7,755 bases of DNA. It comes from Bellilinea sp034411135 (GTDB taxonomy: Bacteria > Chloroflexota > Anaerolineae > Anaerolineales > Anaerolineaceae). The stretch is taken from contig DAOUMN010000043.1 in the NCBI GenBank assembly GCA_034411135.1, positions 1-7,755 of the forward strand. Reading direction: 5' to 3'. The notes under the pieces are model-generated. The model saw only the letters and a list, made by a program, of their open reading frames with translations, did no database searches and was not told the origin of the DNA. Shown piece after piece: positions 1 to 6,358 of this stretch. Position numbers and translations under genes: made by a program. Every line of letters starts with the position of its first letter. Position 1 is the first letter of the stretch.

Positions 1-1476
1 CGCCAGCCACAGTGAATTTAGACCTTCTTCGACCAATTGACTGTAAATCGCCAGGAAAATCACCATAGAAGGCGCAAGAGTAGCCAGGAAAAGCCCAAGA
101 TATCCACCAGGTATTTTTTTGCGGGGCACATGCGGTATGGAAAAACGCAGTTTCCATAATGCCAGGAATTGCACAAAAAGGACCACCATGTTGAGAAAAA
201 CATCCACCACGACCAGAAAAGCGAAGGGTTGCAAAGAAAAAATGGAGAATAACACACCACATAAAAGAATGGCAACATACGGCGTACCATACACCGGGTG
301 GACTTTGGTTAAGAAAGACGGCATCATTCCATCCTCAGCCATAGCAAATGGTACCCGTGTGCCACCCAATCCGTTTCCAATGAATAAGCCAATCATACTA
401 AGAATCGCAGAGATCGTCACAGCCAACCCCAAGGTATTTGCCAATGGACTGTTACGGGCACCGCTAACCTTCTCCCCAATCGCATGGGCAATATCCGGGA
501 ACTCCCATCCCACCGAAGCCTTTGGGTCAACTCCCCATTCGATTAATTTTTGTTCGGAGATATCATAACCCGCCATTAAAGCGCCAATTCCAACACCAGT
601 TTCAGGCTCTTCCTGCCCCCAAAGATGATACCTGCCATCCTCCCCTGCCCCGCCGAACATCCCTGCCAGCGTGGGCAGAGAGTAGGTCGCAATGGCAGCG
701 ATCAACACCAACACCATGGCAATCGGATACGTGCGTTTAGGATTGACAATCTCGTCGCCGGCGGCGGTAGGCAGTTCCCAACCCATAAAATTCCACATGA
801 CCACGAACAACCCGACACTTAATGCCCCAGTGATCGTTTCGCCTTCGGGTAATAGAGGTACTTCCATCGTTACACCCCCCCGAATCCACTGGTATATACC
901 CAATGCCGACATGGCAATCAGCGGGATCAACATAATGATGCCTAAACCATTGGCGGTCATGCCTGCTAAACGAGCGCCACGCACATTAAGTGCGGTAATG
1001 ATCCAGATCAAGATCAACGCCACGCCCCATGAAAGAATCCAAGCAGGCACTTCAATTCCATTGATCACGGCTCCAGTTCTCAAAGCCGGAATAAAATAAC
1101 CGAGATAATACGCTGCCAACACCGGATAAATCGACACATCCACCCAGGCAACAACCCAGTTCATCCAACCTGCCATAAAACCAGCAAATGGTCCAAAAGC
1201 TTGCTTGACCCAATGGTAATACCCTCCTTCCACTGGCATCATTGAATTCATTTCCCGAACCATTAACATATTCGGAATACTGAAGACGATCGGGGTAAGA
1301 ACGATCAACAATAAAGCCATGCCGGGACCAGACAATCCTACCAACGGCTCGATCCCAAATGCTCCCCCACAAACGGTAAAATAGATCAATCCAAACAAAG
1401 GTAGCAAAGTCAGTTCTCGCTTTAATTTCTTCGATTCCTGCACAATTTGATTGGCTTTTTTGTCGTTAGTTGTCAA
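1..1476 (-). CDS. APC-superfamily amino acid/polyamine permease, PUT/LAT-like (partial, C-terminus beyond left edge)
   Basis: Integral membrane transporter, 492 codons visible and open to the window edge, so the last residues are missing. Read directly: a hydrophilic start (about 25 residues), then repeated hydrophobic segments giving roughly 11-12 membrane helices. Helix 1 carries GGAFGIE (residues 37-43) followed by GLSGPG; EGGYYHWV lies at 83-90; and WNFMGWELPTAAGDE with NPKRTYP lies at about 228-251. From family knowledge these resemble the GGPFGxE, GGYYxWV and WNxxxWDxxSTxAGEV motifs of plant and protozoan polyamine uptake (PUT/LAT) transporters, rather than PotE or cationic amino-acid antiporters. 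A long polar loop (about 272-330) is unusual. It follows patA by about 200 bases on the same strand, so putrescine or another polyamine is the inferred substrate; an amino acid is possible. The start chosen is TTG at 1476, because GGAGG lies 7 bases upstream; an in-frame ATG at 1491 overlaps that site. Confidence 0.88.
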   Translation of the reverse strand, partial: MTTNDKKANQIVQESKKLKRELTLLPLFGLIYFTVCGGAFGIEPLVGLSGPGMALLLIVLTPIVFSIPNMLMVREMNSMMPVEGGYYHWVKQAFGPFAGFMAGWMNWVVAWVDVSIYPVLAAYYLGYFIPALRTGAVINGIEVPAWILSWGVALILIWIITALNVRGARLAGMTANGLGIIMLIPLIAMSALGIYQWIRGGVTMEVPLLPEGETITGALSVGLFVVMWNFMGWELPTAAGDEIVNPKRTYPIAMVLVLIAAIATYSLPTLAGMFGGAGEDGRYHLWGQEEPETGVGIGALMAGYDISEQKLIEWGVDPKASVGWEFPDIAHAIGEKVSGARNSPLANTLGLAVTISAILSMIGLFIGNGLGGTRVPFAMAEDGMMPSFLTKVHPVYGTPYVAILLCGVLFSIFSLQPFAFLVVVDVFLNMVVLFVQFLALWKLRFSIPHVPRKKIPGGYLGLFLATLAPSMVIFLAIYSQLVEEGLNSLWLA

Positions 1477-1489
1477 TTTAATACCTCCC
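1474..1489 (-). promoter_or_regulatory. Shine-Dalgarno site selecting a TTG start for the permease
   Basis: Read on the minus strand, GGGAGG (1489-1484) is followed by a 7-base spacer and TTG (1476-1474), which is ideal ribosome-binding geometry. The alternative ATG at 1491-1489 is in frame five codons upstream but shares its G with the GGGAGG site and has no good purine run before it. This favours the TTG codon. Confidence 0.65.
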
Positions 1490-1608
1490 ATCGAGATATC
1501 CGTATAATCCATAAAATGATTGTTTTTATATCACATCTCCGATGATCGATACGTAAATTAATCCAATTTTTGCAAAAGATGTTTTTCGGCAATTATGAAC
1601 CAAAACAA

Positions 1609-1644
1609 ACTCCCCAAGTATGACAAAGGCAAATCTTGAGGAGT
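1609..1644 (-). terminator. Hairpin between patA and the permease (weak terminator or attenuator)
   Basis: On the minus strand, ACTCCTCAAG (1644-1635) pairs with CTTGGGGAGT (1618-1609), a 10-bp stem with one G-U pair and a 16-base loop, followed by TTGTTTTGG. The T tract is interrupted and the loop is large, so termination may be partial. It lies 35 bases after the patA stop codon and about 130 bases before the permease start. It could end patA transcripts or lower permease expression relative to patA. Confidence 0.42.
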
Positions 1645-1679
1645 CTGTCTAGCGCAGGCCAATGAGTAGTAGATAATAT

Positions 1680-3029
1680 TTACTTCATTTCGCTTAAGGT
1701 GTCCTCAAGGCGGTTGAGCACCTCATCGAGTTCAGCGTACGTAATCACCAGCGGTGGTTCGATACGAATTGTCGTTGCACTGATCAGAGTCCCCGCCACC
1801 AAAACTCCACGCCGGAACAAGCCGGCTGCAACCCGGTAACCACTAGCACTGTCCTTAAAATGCATTCCTATTAGCAATCCTTTGCCAGTAATTCTGTAAA
1901 GAACTTGAGGATAGCGACGGGCGATCTCGTTCAATTTTGCCATCATGTACTCCCCTTTGGCGGCTGCCGCTTCCCATAATTTTTCACGCAGTGTGACATG
2001 AATTGCCGCGATCGCTGCGCTACACGCCAATGCCCCACCGCCGGTCGTGGTTGTATGAATGAACGGATTTGGGTACATCATTACCTGCCAGATTTCTTCA
2101 CTTGAGGCAAAGGCGGAAACGGGCATCACACCACCACCCAGGGATTTTGCCAGTGTTACAATGTCCGGTTCAATTCCCCAATGATCAACCCCCCATAATT
2201 TGCCCGTTCGACCCAAGCCGGTCTGCACCTCATCCGCAATTAACAATACTCCATAATGACGGGTAGCTTCACGAATACGTGTCCAAAAATCATCCGGTGG
2301 GACGATGGCACCCGCTTCACCCTGGATCGGCTCCATAATTACCGCGGCAATTTCAACCCCTATCTTGCCGCAAATATCCAGCTGTTGCTCGACAGCAGAA
2401 GCATCCCCGAAGGGAACATGGTAAACCGGTCCCCCGTATAACACACCGGGCGGTTGGCGGTAGTCCGATTTACCCATCATGCTCAACGCGCCCATTGTCT
2501 TACCGTGAAACCCTTTCAAGGCAGTAATAAAACCCGGTTTATGGGTGTACATCTTCGCTAGCTTGATGGCTCCTTCAACAGCCTCTGTACCGGAAGCACA
2601 GAAAAAACAATATTGGATATTTCCTGGCAAGATCTCAGCCAGCAGCCGCGCCAGCACTCCCCGCAATGGGTCAATCAATTCCTGAGATGGCATTGGCGTG
2701 CGATCGAGCTGTGCTCGCACTGCCGCCACTACTTCGGGATGGCTCCAACCCAGATCCATCATCCCATAACCGCCCAGGCAATCTATGAAGGTCCGCCCCA
2801 GGATATCCTGAAATTGCGCCCCTTTTCCGCTCCATTCGGTCAACGCCCAATCACCGGCTTCAGTGACCGATTTTCGATAATCCAACCAACCTTTATTGAA
2901 GTGTTCCGCAAAGTTGTGTTGCGACTCTTCGATAATCCATTTCGCCTCATCCTCACTGATGGTAGTTTGCTTGATGATGTTCAACCAGCGTTCAGAATAT
3001 CCTATCGCTCGATCAAATTGGGAGGGCAT
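1680..3029 (-). CDS. patA: Putrescine aminotransferase (PLP-dependent class III)
   Basis: Fold-type I PLP enzyme of 449 residues (E. coli PatA/YgjG is about 459), predicted to transfer the amino group of putrescine to 2-oxoglutarate, giving 4-aminobutanal and glutamate (EC 2.6.1.82). Sequence evidence: the N-terminal stretch with FNKGWLDYRKSV (44-55) matches the PatA-specific lead-in; FIDCLGGYG (81-89) and SQELIDPLR (115-123) are also PatA-like. PLP-site residues: SGTE (146-149), GFHGK (173-177) for ring stacking, EPIQGE (233-238), DEVQTG (266-271) with the Asp that contacts the pyridine nitrogen, and Schiff-base Lys295 in LAKSLGGGVMP. HTTTTGGG (324-331) supplies phosphate contacts, and VAGTL with TIRIEPPL near the C-terminus is again as in PatA. 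AGGAG stands 6 bases before the ATG. It follows the Lrp/AsnC gene by 52 bases, suggesting co-transcription. Ornithine or other diamine transaminase activity cannot be excluded. Confidence 0.9.
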   Translation of the reverse strand: MPSQFDRAIGYSERWLNIIKQTTISEDEAKWIIEESQHNFAEHFNKGWLDYRKSVTEAGDWALTEWSGKGAQFQDILGRTFIDCLGGYGMMDLGWSHPEVVAAVRAQLDRTPMPSQELIDPLRGVLARLLAEILPGNIQYCFFCASGTEAVEGAIKLAKMYTHKPGFITALKGFHGKTMGALSMMGKSDYRQPPGVLYGGPVYHVPFGDASAVEQQLDICGKIGVEIAAVIMEPIQGEAGAIVPPDDFWTRIREATRHYGVLLIADEVQTGLGRTGKLWGVDHWGIEPDIVTLAKSLGGGVMPVSAFASSEEIWQVMMYPNPFIHTTTTGGGALACSAAIAAIHVTLREKLWEAAAAKGEYMMAKLNEIARRYPQVLYRITGKGLLIGMHFKDSASGYRVAAGLFRRGVLVAGTLISATTIRIEPPLVITYAELDEVLNRLEDTLSEMK

Positions 3030-3035
3030 GATCTT

Positions 3036-3040
3036 CTCCT
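3036..3040 (-). promoter_or_regulatory. Ribosome-binding site of patA
   Basis: AGGAG on the minus strand, 6 bases before the ATG at 3029-3027. It supports this start and shows patA has its own strong initiation signal within the putative operon, unlike the regulator gene just upstream. Confidence 0.7.
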
Positions 3041-3081
3041 GGGTAGAAAATAAAAACTACTGGCATTGCGCCGGGTTTCGA

Positions 3082-3576
3082 TCATTCTTGATCTGGTTTT
3101 TGTTGCTCAAACAAGGATGCAGGTATCCGCCAGCGCGAATCATCTTTGATGACATAGGGCACCAGGGAAGTGATCGTTCGCTGTACACCGCGGATACGAT
3201 CAATCACTTTGGTAACAAAATCGAACAATTCCTGGTTGTTTCGTGCTACAACCTGAGCACTGACATCGCGCTCGCCAGTCGAACAGGCTACATAGGTTAC
3301 ATTGTCGTATTGGGCAATTTCTCCTGCTACCTCAAGGATCATGCCGGGCTCAACCGTAATAAATAAATCGGCAGCTACAGGAAACCCGATTATGCCTGGG
3401 TTAACAACTGCTGTAACACAAATAACACCCTCCTCTATCAGGCGTTGGATGCGGTAGCGTACCGAGCGTTCTGTAATGCCGCCAATCGCGCGCGCTATAT
3501 CACTGGCAGACATACGCCCGTCTGTGGTTAAGAGATCAACAATTTGCTTGTCAGTCCAATCGATCTTGACGTTCAT
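3082..3576 (-). CDS. Lrp/AsnC-family transcriptional regulator
   Basis: DNA-binding regulator of 164 residues, the usual length for the family. Residues 6-50 form the AsnC-type winged helix-turn-helix: a DxxIVDLL-like first helix (9-16), DGRMSASDIARAIG (19-32), then the recognition helix TERSVRYRIQRLIEEGVI (35-52). Residues about 66-145 fit the RAM/Lrp ligand-binding domain, with PVAADLFITVEPG as its first strand and YVACSTGERDVSAQVVA (95-111) as the conserved central part. Members form dimers and octamers and respond to amino acids or related metabolites. Because it lies directly upstream of and co-directional with patA and the permease, local control of this pathway and of itself is inferred; the effector is unknown. 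The ATG has no Shine-Dalgarno sequence and lies just after a candidate promoter/operator, so translation may be leaderless. Confidence 0.9.
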   Translation of the reverse strand: MNVKIDWTDKQIVDLLTTDGRMSASDIARAIGGITERSVRYRIQRLIEEGVICVTAVVNPGIIGFPVAADLFITVEPGMILEVAGEIAQYDNVTYVACSTGERDVSAQVVARNNQELFDFVTKVIDRIRGVQRTITSLVPYVIKDDSRWRIPASLFEQQKPDQE

Positions 3577-3598
3577 GGTTATATATTCAGTATAACCA
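3576..3598. repeat. Perfect 8-bp inverted repeat at the regulator start: candidate operator
   Basis: TGGTTATA (3576-3583) and TATAACCA (3591-3598) are perfect inverted repeats separated by 7 bases, so the arm centres are 15 bases apart. The element covers the candidate -10 box and abuts the ATG. Lrp/AsnC proteins bind AT-rich palindromes of about 13-15 bp and often repress their own gene, so autoregulation is the natural inference. No T tract follows, so it does not look like a terminator. Confidence 0.5.
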
Positions 3599-3616
3599 GA
3601 TTTCCGATAAATACAA
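3589..3616 (-). promoter_or_regulatory. Promoter of the Lrp/AsnC regulator (and probably of the operon)
   Basis: On the minus strand, TTGTAT (3616-3611) and TATACT (3594-3589) are separated by 16 bases. The -10 matches five of six consensus bases and the -35 three of six. A start about 7 bases past the -10, near 3582, would leave only about 6 bases before the ATG at 3576, consistent with the absence of a Shine-Dalgarno sequence. Confidence 0.5.
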
Positions 3617-3646
3617 TATTATCTTATTTTATTTCTGATTCGGCAA

Positions 3647-4462
3647 TTAATCTGAAAGTTCTGTGCCGCAATATTTACAATATTGTGCGTCTTTATCGTG
3701 TCCACCGCGCTCGCAATTCGAGCAAAAGAATTCCCGTCCTCGTTTTTGTATACTTTCCTTACCTAACTCAATCGTTACTATTCCAGTAGGCACAGCGATA
3801 ATACCATAACCAATTATCATCAAAACGGCTGCCAACAATTGTCCAATCGGTGTCTGGGGGGTAATATCGCCATAGCCAACCGTGGTCACAGTGACAATCG
3901 CCCAGTAAACACTCTTTGGGATGCTCGTATAGCCGGCTGTGGGTCCTTCCACCAAATACATAATTGAACCAATGATGAGCACGATGGATAAAACGGTTAA
4001 CAAAAATACCAAAATTCGCCGCCAGCTGGCGCGTATCGCCCGGCGCAGGAGTTCCGCTTCCTCGATGTATTCCACCAGCTTAAGGATACGGAAAATTCGC
4101 AAAACCCGAAATACGCGCACGATCAGTAAAAATCGTCCCCCCGGGAAAAAGATGCTAATGTACGTGGGCAGAATGGCAATCAAATCAATTAGACCATAAA
4201 AGCTGCGCGCATACTTGAGCGCATTCGTTGAACTGTAGAGGCGTAAGATGTACTCAATAGTAAACAAGATCGTGAAAAACCACTCCAATACGTAAAGAGC
4301 TTCGCCATAGCGAGTGGAAATATCGCGAATACTGTCAGCCATAACAGCAGCCACGCTGAGTAGAATTGAGACAATCAACACAACATCGAATACTCGCCCA
4401 CCAACCGTCTCATGTTCGAATATGATTTCGTAAAGTCGCTGCCGAATCGGGTTTTTGCGCAT
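3647..4462 (-). CDS. Voltage-gated potassium channel, 6-TM Kv-like, with C-terminal zinc ribbon
   Basis: Tetrameric cation channel subunit of 271 residues. Hydrophobic segments S1 (about 25-42), S2 (about 56-76), S3 (about 88-106), S5 (about 150-171) and S6 (about 207-233) are visible. S4 (about 110-130) has a basic residue every third position: Arg116, Arg119, Arg122, Arg125 and Lys128, the voltage-sensor pattern. The pore loop has TVGYGD (194-199), the K+ selectivity filter, preceded by WAIVTVT. S6 ends IAVPTGIV. After a short basic stretch, Cys247, Cys250, Cys262 and Cys265 form a CxxC-x11-CxxC zinc ribbon with GHDKDAQYCKYCG-type spacing, a small cytoplasmic domain. It starts 115 bases from the divergent nuclease gene and ends 70 bases before the regulator. 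No clear terminator follows, so read-through into the regulator operon is possible. A weak AGGA lies about 10 bases before the ATG. Confidence 0.92.
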   Translation of the reverse strand: MRKNPIRQRLYEIIFEHETVGGRVFDVVLIVSILLSVAAVMADSIRDISTRYGEALYVLEWFFTILFTIEYILRLYSSTNALKYARSFYGLIDLIAILPTYISIFFPGGRFLLIVRVFRVLRIFRILKLVEYIEEAELLRRAIRASWRRILVFLLTVLSIVLIIGSIMYLVEGPTAGYTSIPKSVYWAIVTVTTVGYGDITPQTPIGQLLAAVLMIIGYGIIAVPTGIVTIELGKESIQKRGREFFCSNCERGGHDKDAQYCKYCGTELSD

Positions 4463-4526
4463 TGTTTAATTTTCCTGATTGGAATTATCATTGAAAAGTG
4501 AACAATCGTATGAAGAAAGTTACGCT

Positions 4527-4532
4527 TATAAT
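4527..4532 (+). promoter_or_regulatory. Possible -10 box for the nuclease-Sua5 pair
   Basis: A perfect TATAAT lies in the AT-rich gap between the divergent channel and nuclease genes, 45 bases before the preferred nuclease ATG. No convincing -35 hexamer is found 16-18 bases upstream, so the call rests on the -10 and its position alone. Confidence 0.3.
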
Positions 4533-4577
4533 TCAGGAATTAAGCAACTATTTTATTTCAAAGTGGTTATTCTGGAT

Positions 4578-5120
4578 ATGATTTTTCGCCAGCGGCAGAT
4601 TGCCACCTTTAATCCGATCATTTTGGCAGTTCTTATATTGAGTGCATGCATTCCGCTCAATGCAACACCAAATCCGGCTAAGCTACTGACCTTACCCAAG
4701 GAGTATGACTGTGTAAGACCGGAACAAGAGCCGCAAATTGCCCGTGTCATTTCGGTTACAGATGGGGATACCATTGTTGTCGAGTTGGATAGTCACGAGT
4801 ATCGCGTTCGATACATTGGCATCAATGCACCCGAATTGAACTCGGACGAACACCTATTTGCCGAAATGGCAAAACAGGAAAATATCGATCTGGTTAAGGG
4901 GCAATTGGTGGCTTTATACCGTGATACATCCGAAACCGATCGTTTCGATCGTCTGCTGCGCTACGTGTTTTCAGGGGAAGTCTTTGTAAATTATTCGCTG
5001 GTCGAAAAAGGTGTTGCCTGGCAGCGGGATTATCCCCCGGATAGCTCCTGTAAAGACCTGCTTGAACAGGCACAAACATCAGCACAACGGGCGCAATTAG
5101 GCATCTGGAAAAAACAATGA
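4578..5120 (+). CDS. Staphylococcal-nuclease-like (SNase/TNase) protein, predicted lipoprotein
   Basis: Exported thermonuclease-type phosphodiesterase of 180 residues. The ATG at 4578 is preferred over an in-frame TTG at 4479 because it gives a clean signal peptide: a basic N-terminus (MIFRQRQ), a hydrophobic core and the lipobox LSAC with Cys24, predicting membrane anchoring outside the cell. The OB-fold SNase domain spans about 53-180: VTDGDT (60-65), RYIGINAPE (78-86), the basic catalytic loop DRFDRLLRYVF (121-131) with Arg125, and a C-terminal AQLGIW. By analogy with S. aureus nuclease, Asp62 or Asp64, Arg78, Glu86 and Arg125 fill the known roles, but the equivalent of Asp40 is Asn83 and of Thr41 is Ala84. 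Family members often cleave DNA and RNA in a Ca2+-dependent way; activity here is inferred. Its stop overlaps the Sua5 start (ATGA), suggesting co-transcription. Confidence 0.85.
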   Translation: MIFRQRQIATFNPIILAVLILSACIPLNATPNPAKLLTLPKEYDCVRPEQEPQIARVISVTDGDTIVVELDSHEYRVRYIGINAPELNSDEHLFAEMAKQENIDLVKGQLVALYRDTSETDRFDRLLRYVFSGEVFVNYSLVEKGVAWQRDYPPDSSCKDLLEQAQTSAQRAQLGIWKKQ

Positions 5121-6184
5121 CTATTATCATGACCGAGATTCTGGCGGTTGATCCGCTGCATCCACAGCCGGAGATTATTCACAAAGCTGCACAATGGATC
5201 AAAGAGGGTGCGCTGGTTGCTTTCCCAACTGAAACGGTGTATGGTTTGGGCGGCAACGCTCTCGATCCACAGGCGGTACAGCGTATTTTTCTTGCCAAAG
5301 GGCGGCCAGCGAACGATCCGCTGATCGTACACATACCTGCAATCGATTGGATTGACCGGGTTGTTGCCAGTATCCCTCCCTACACCGAATTGCTCACCCA
5401 TGCATTTTGGCCCGGACCGCTAACCTTGATTTGCCCACGTAAGGAAATTCTGCCACTTGCTGTGACTGCCGGCGGCGAAAAGGTTGCCGTTCGATCTCCA
5501 GCCCATCCGGTTGCCCACTCACTGATCAAAGCTTCCGGAACGCCGATCGCAGCACCATCTGCCAACCGTTTTGGTCACACCAGTCCAACCCAGGCTTCCC
5601 ATGTCTGGGATGATCTGGCTGGCAGGATCGAATTGATCCTGGATGGTGGAAAATGCCCAATTGGCCTCGAATCGACCGTTCTTGACCTGACAATAGATCC
5701 ACCAACGATCCTGCGCCCCGGAGGGATTGCCCGCGAAGAGATCGAACGAGTAATCGGTCCAGTCAACCTGGCTTCCCGCGTCAACACAAATGGGTCGTTC
5801 GAACAGATCTCTTCTCCGGGAATGCTGGAACGGCATTATTCACCAACCGCCCGCTTAATTCTGGTTTCGGCAAGCAATCGCCAAAAGGCGGTTGCACGGA
5901 TGCATAATCTAATCATTCAAATGACTGCACAAAATATCAAAATCGGTGTTTTGACGGTTGATGAAGAGGTTCACCACTATGCGAACCTGAACGTTGAGGT
6001 TGTCGTCCTCGGCTCGCTCCATGATCTGAGTCAAATCGCGAAGAATTTATTTGCCGGAATGCGCACCCTGGAGCAGGCAGGCATTGAAGTGATCCTTTCA
6101 ACGGATTTTGGGCAAAAAGAATTGGGACTTGCAATACACGACCGCCTGCACCGGGCAGCCAGCCATATTGAAAAAGTGGAGTAA
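5117..6184 (+). CDS. Threonylcarbamoyl-AMP synthase, Sua5 type (tRNA t6A37 biosynthesis)
   Basis: Cytoplasmic enzyme of 355 residues making L-threonylcarbamoyladenylate from threonine, bicarbonate and ATP (EC 2.7.7.87), the first step of t6A at position 37 of ANN-decoding tRNAs; the TsaB/TsaD/TsaE partners are not in this window. The YrdC domain (about 15-215) shows FPTETVYGLGGNA (36-48), KGRPANDPL (61-69), WPGPLT (98-103), VAVRSPAHP (123-131), APSAN (146-150), LESTV (184-188) and ILRPGGI (198-204). The linker SPGMLERHYSP (233-243) and a C-terminal Rossmann-like domain ending GLAIHDRLHRAASH mark the long Sua5 form rather than the short TsaC. The start at 5117 shares ATGA with the nuclease stop, implying translational coupling; a second ATG at 5129 is possible. 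A strong hairpin terminator begins 3 bases after the stop. Confidence 0.94.
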   Translation: MTIIMTEILAVDPLHPQPEIIHKAAQWIKEGALVAFPTETVYGLGGNALDPQAVQRIFLAKGRPANDPLIVHIPAIDWIDRVVASIPPYTELLTHAFWPGPLTLICPRKEILPLAVTAGGEKVAVRSPAHPVAHSLIKASGTPIAAPSANRFGHTSPTQASHVWDDLAGRIELILDGGKCPIGLESTVLDLTIDPPTILRPGGIAREEIERVIGPVNLASRVNTNGSFEQISSPGMLERHYSPTARLILVSASNRQKAVARMHNLIIQMTAQNIKIGVLTVDEEVHHYANLNVEVVVLGSLHDLSQIAKNLFAGMRTLEQAGIEVILSTDFGQKELGLAIHDRLHRAASHIEKVE

Positions 6185-6186
6185 AC

Positions 6187-6223
6187 CAAAACAAGCCCGG
6201 GTGTCCAGGACGGGCTTGTTTTG
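6187..6223 (+). terminator. Rho-independent terminator after the Sua5 gene
   Basis: A perfect 13-bp stem pairs CAAAACAAGCCCG (6187-6199) with CGGGCTTGTTTTG (6211-6223) around an 11-base loop. The GC-rich core followed by TTGTTTT fits an intrinsic terminator, beginning 3 bases after the Sua5 stop. Because the flanks are A-rich and T-rich it could also work in reverse. Confidence 0.85.
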
Positions 6224-6286
6224 CTGAAGGAGGGGAAGACTGTTTTTTTTATGCGTCAACACAGTTATATCAACCTATTCCGCTAT

Positions 6287-6313
6287 TGAAATCTGACGGT
6301 CGAATAGATTTCA
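6287..6313. repeat. 8-bp perfect inverted repeat in the convergent gap
   Basis: TGAAATCT (6287-6294) and AGATTTCA (6306-6313) are perfect inverted repeats with an 11-base spacer. It lies between the two terminators of convergent genes, where no promoter is obvious. It could be a weak hairpin, a protein site or chance in AT-rich DNA. The rest of the gap (6224-6358) shows only a T8 run at 6243-6250 and no credible gene. Confidence 0.3.
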
Positions 6314-6358
6314 CCCTCGCAATTGGTATAGAGTCTACCTGTGCTTTCAACCAGTAAT

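Noticed and set aside
119..1372. Open frames on the plus strand (119-568, 522-740, 692-1099) and on the minus strand (60-290, 1052-1372) within the permease
   Set aside because: All overlap the continuous 492-codon minus-strand permease frame, whose translation has clear family motifs; their products are low-complexity with no recognisable domains.
4479..4577. N-terminal extension of the nuclease from TTG at 4479
   Set aside because: It would add 33 polar residues before a good signal peptide and lipobox, and the only TATAAT in the gap lies inside it; the ATG at 4578 is the better start.
6251..6289. A 12-codon reading frame beginning ATGCGTCAACAC after a GGAGGGG stretch
   Set aside because: Too short, poor spacing from the purine stretch, directly behind a terminator and with no promoter; cannot be supported as a gene.
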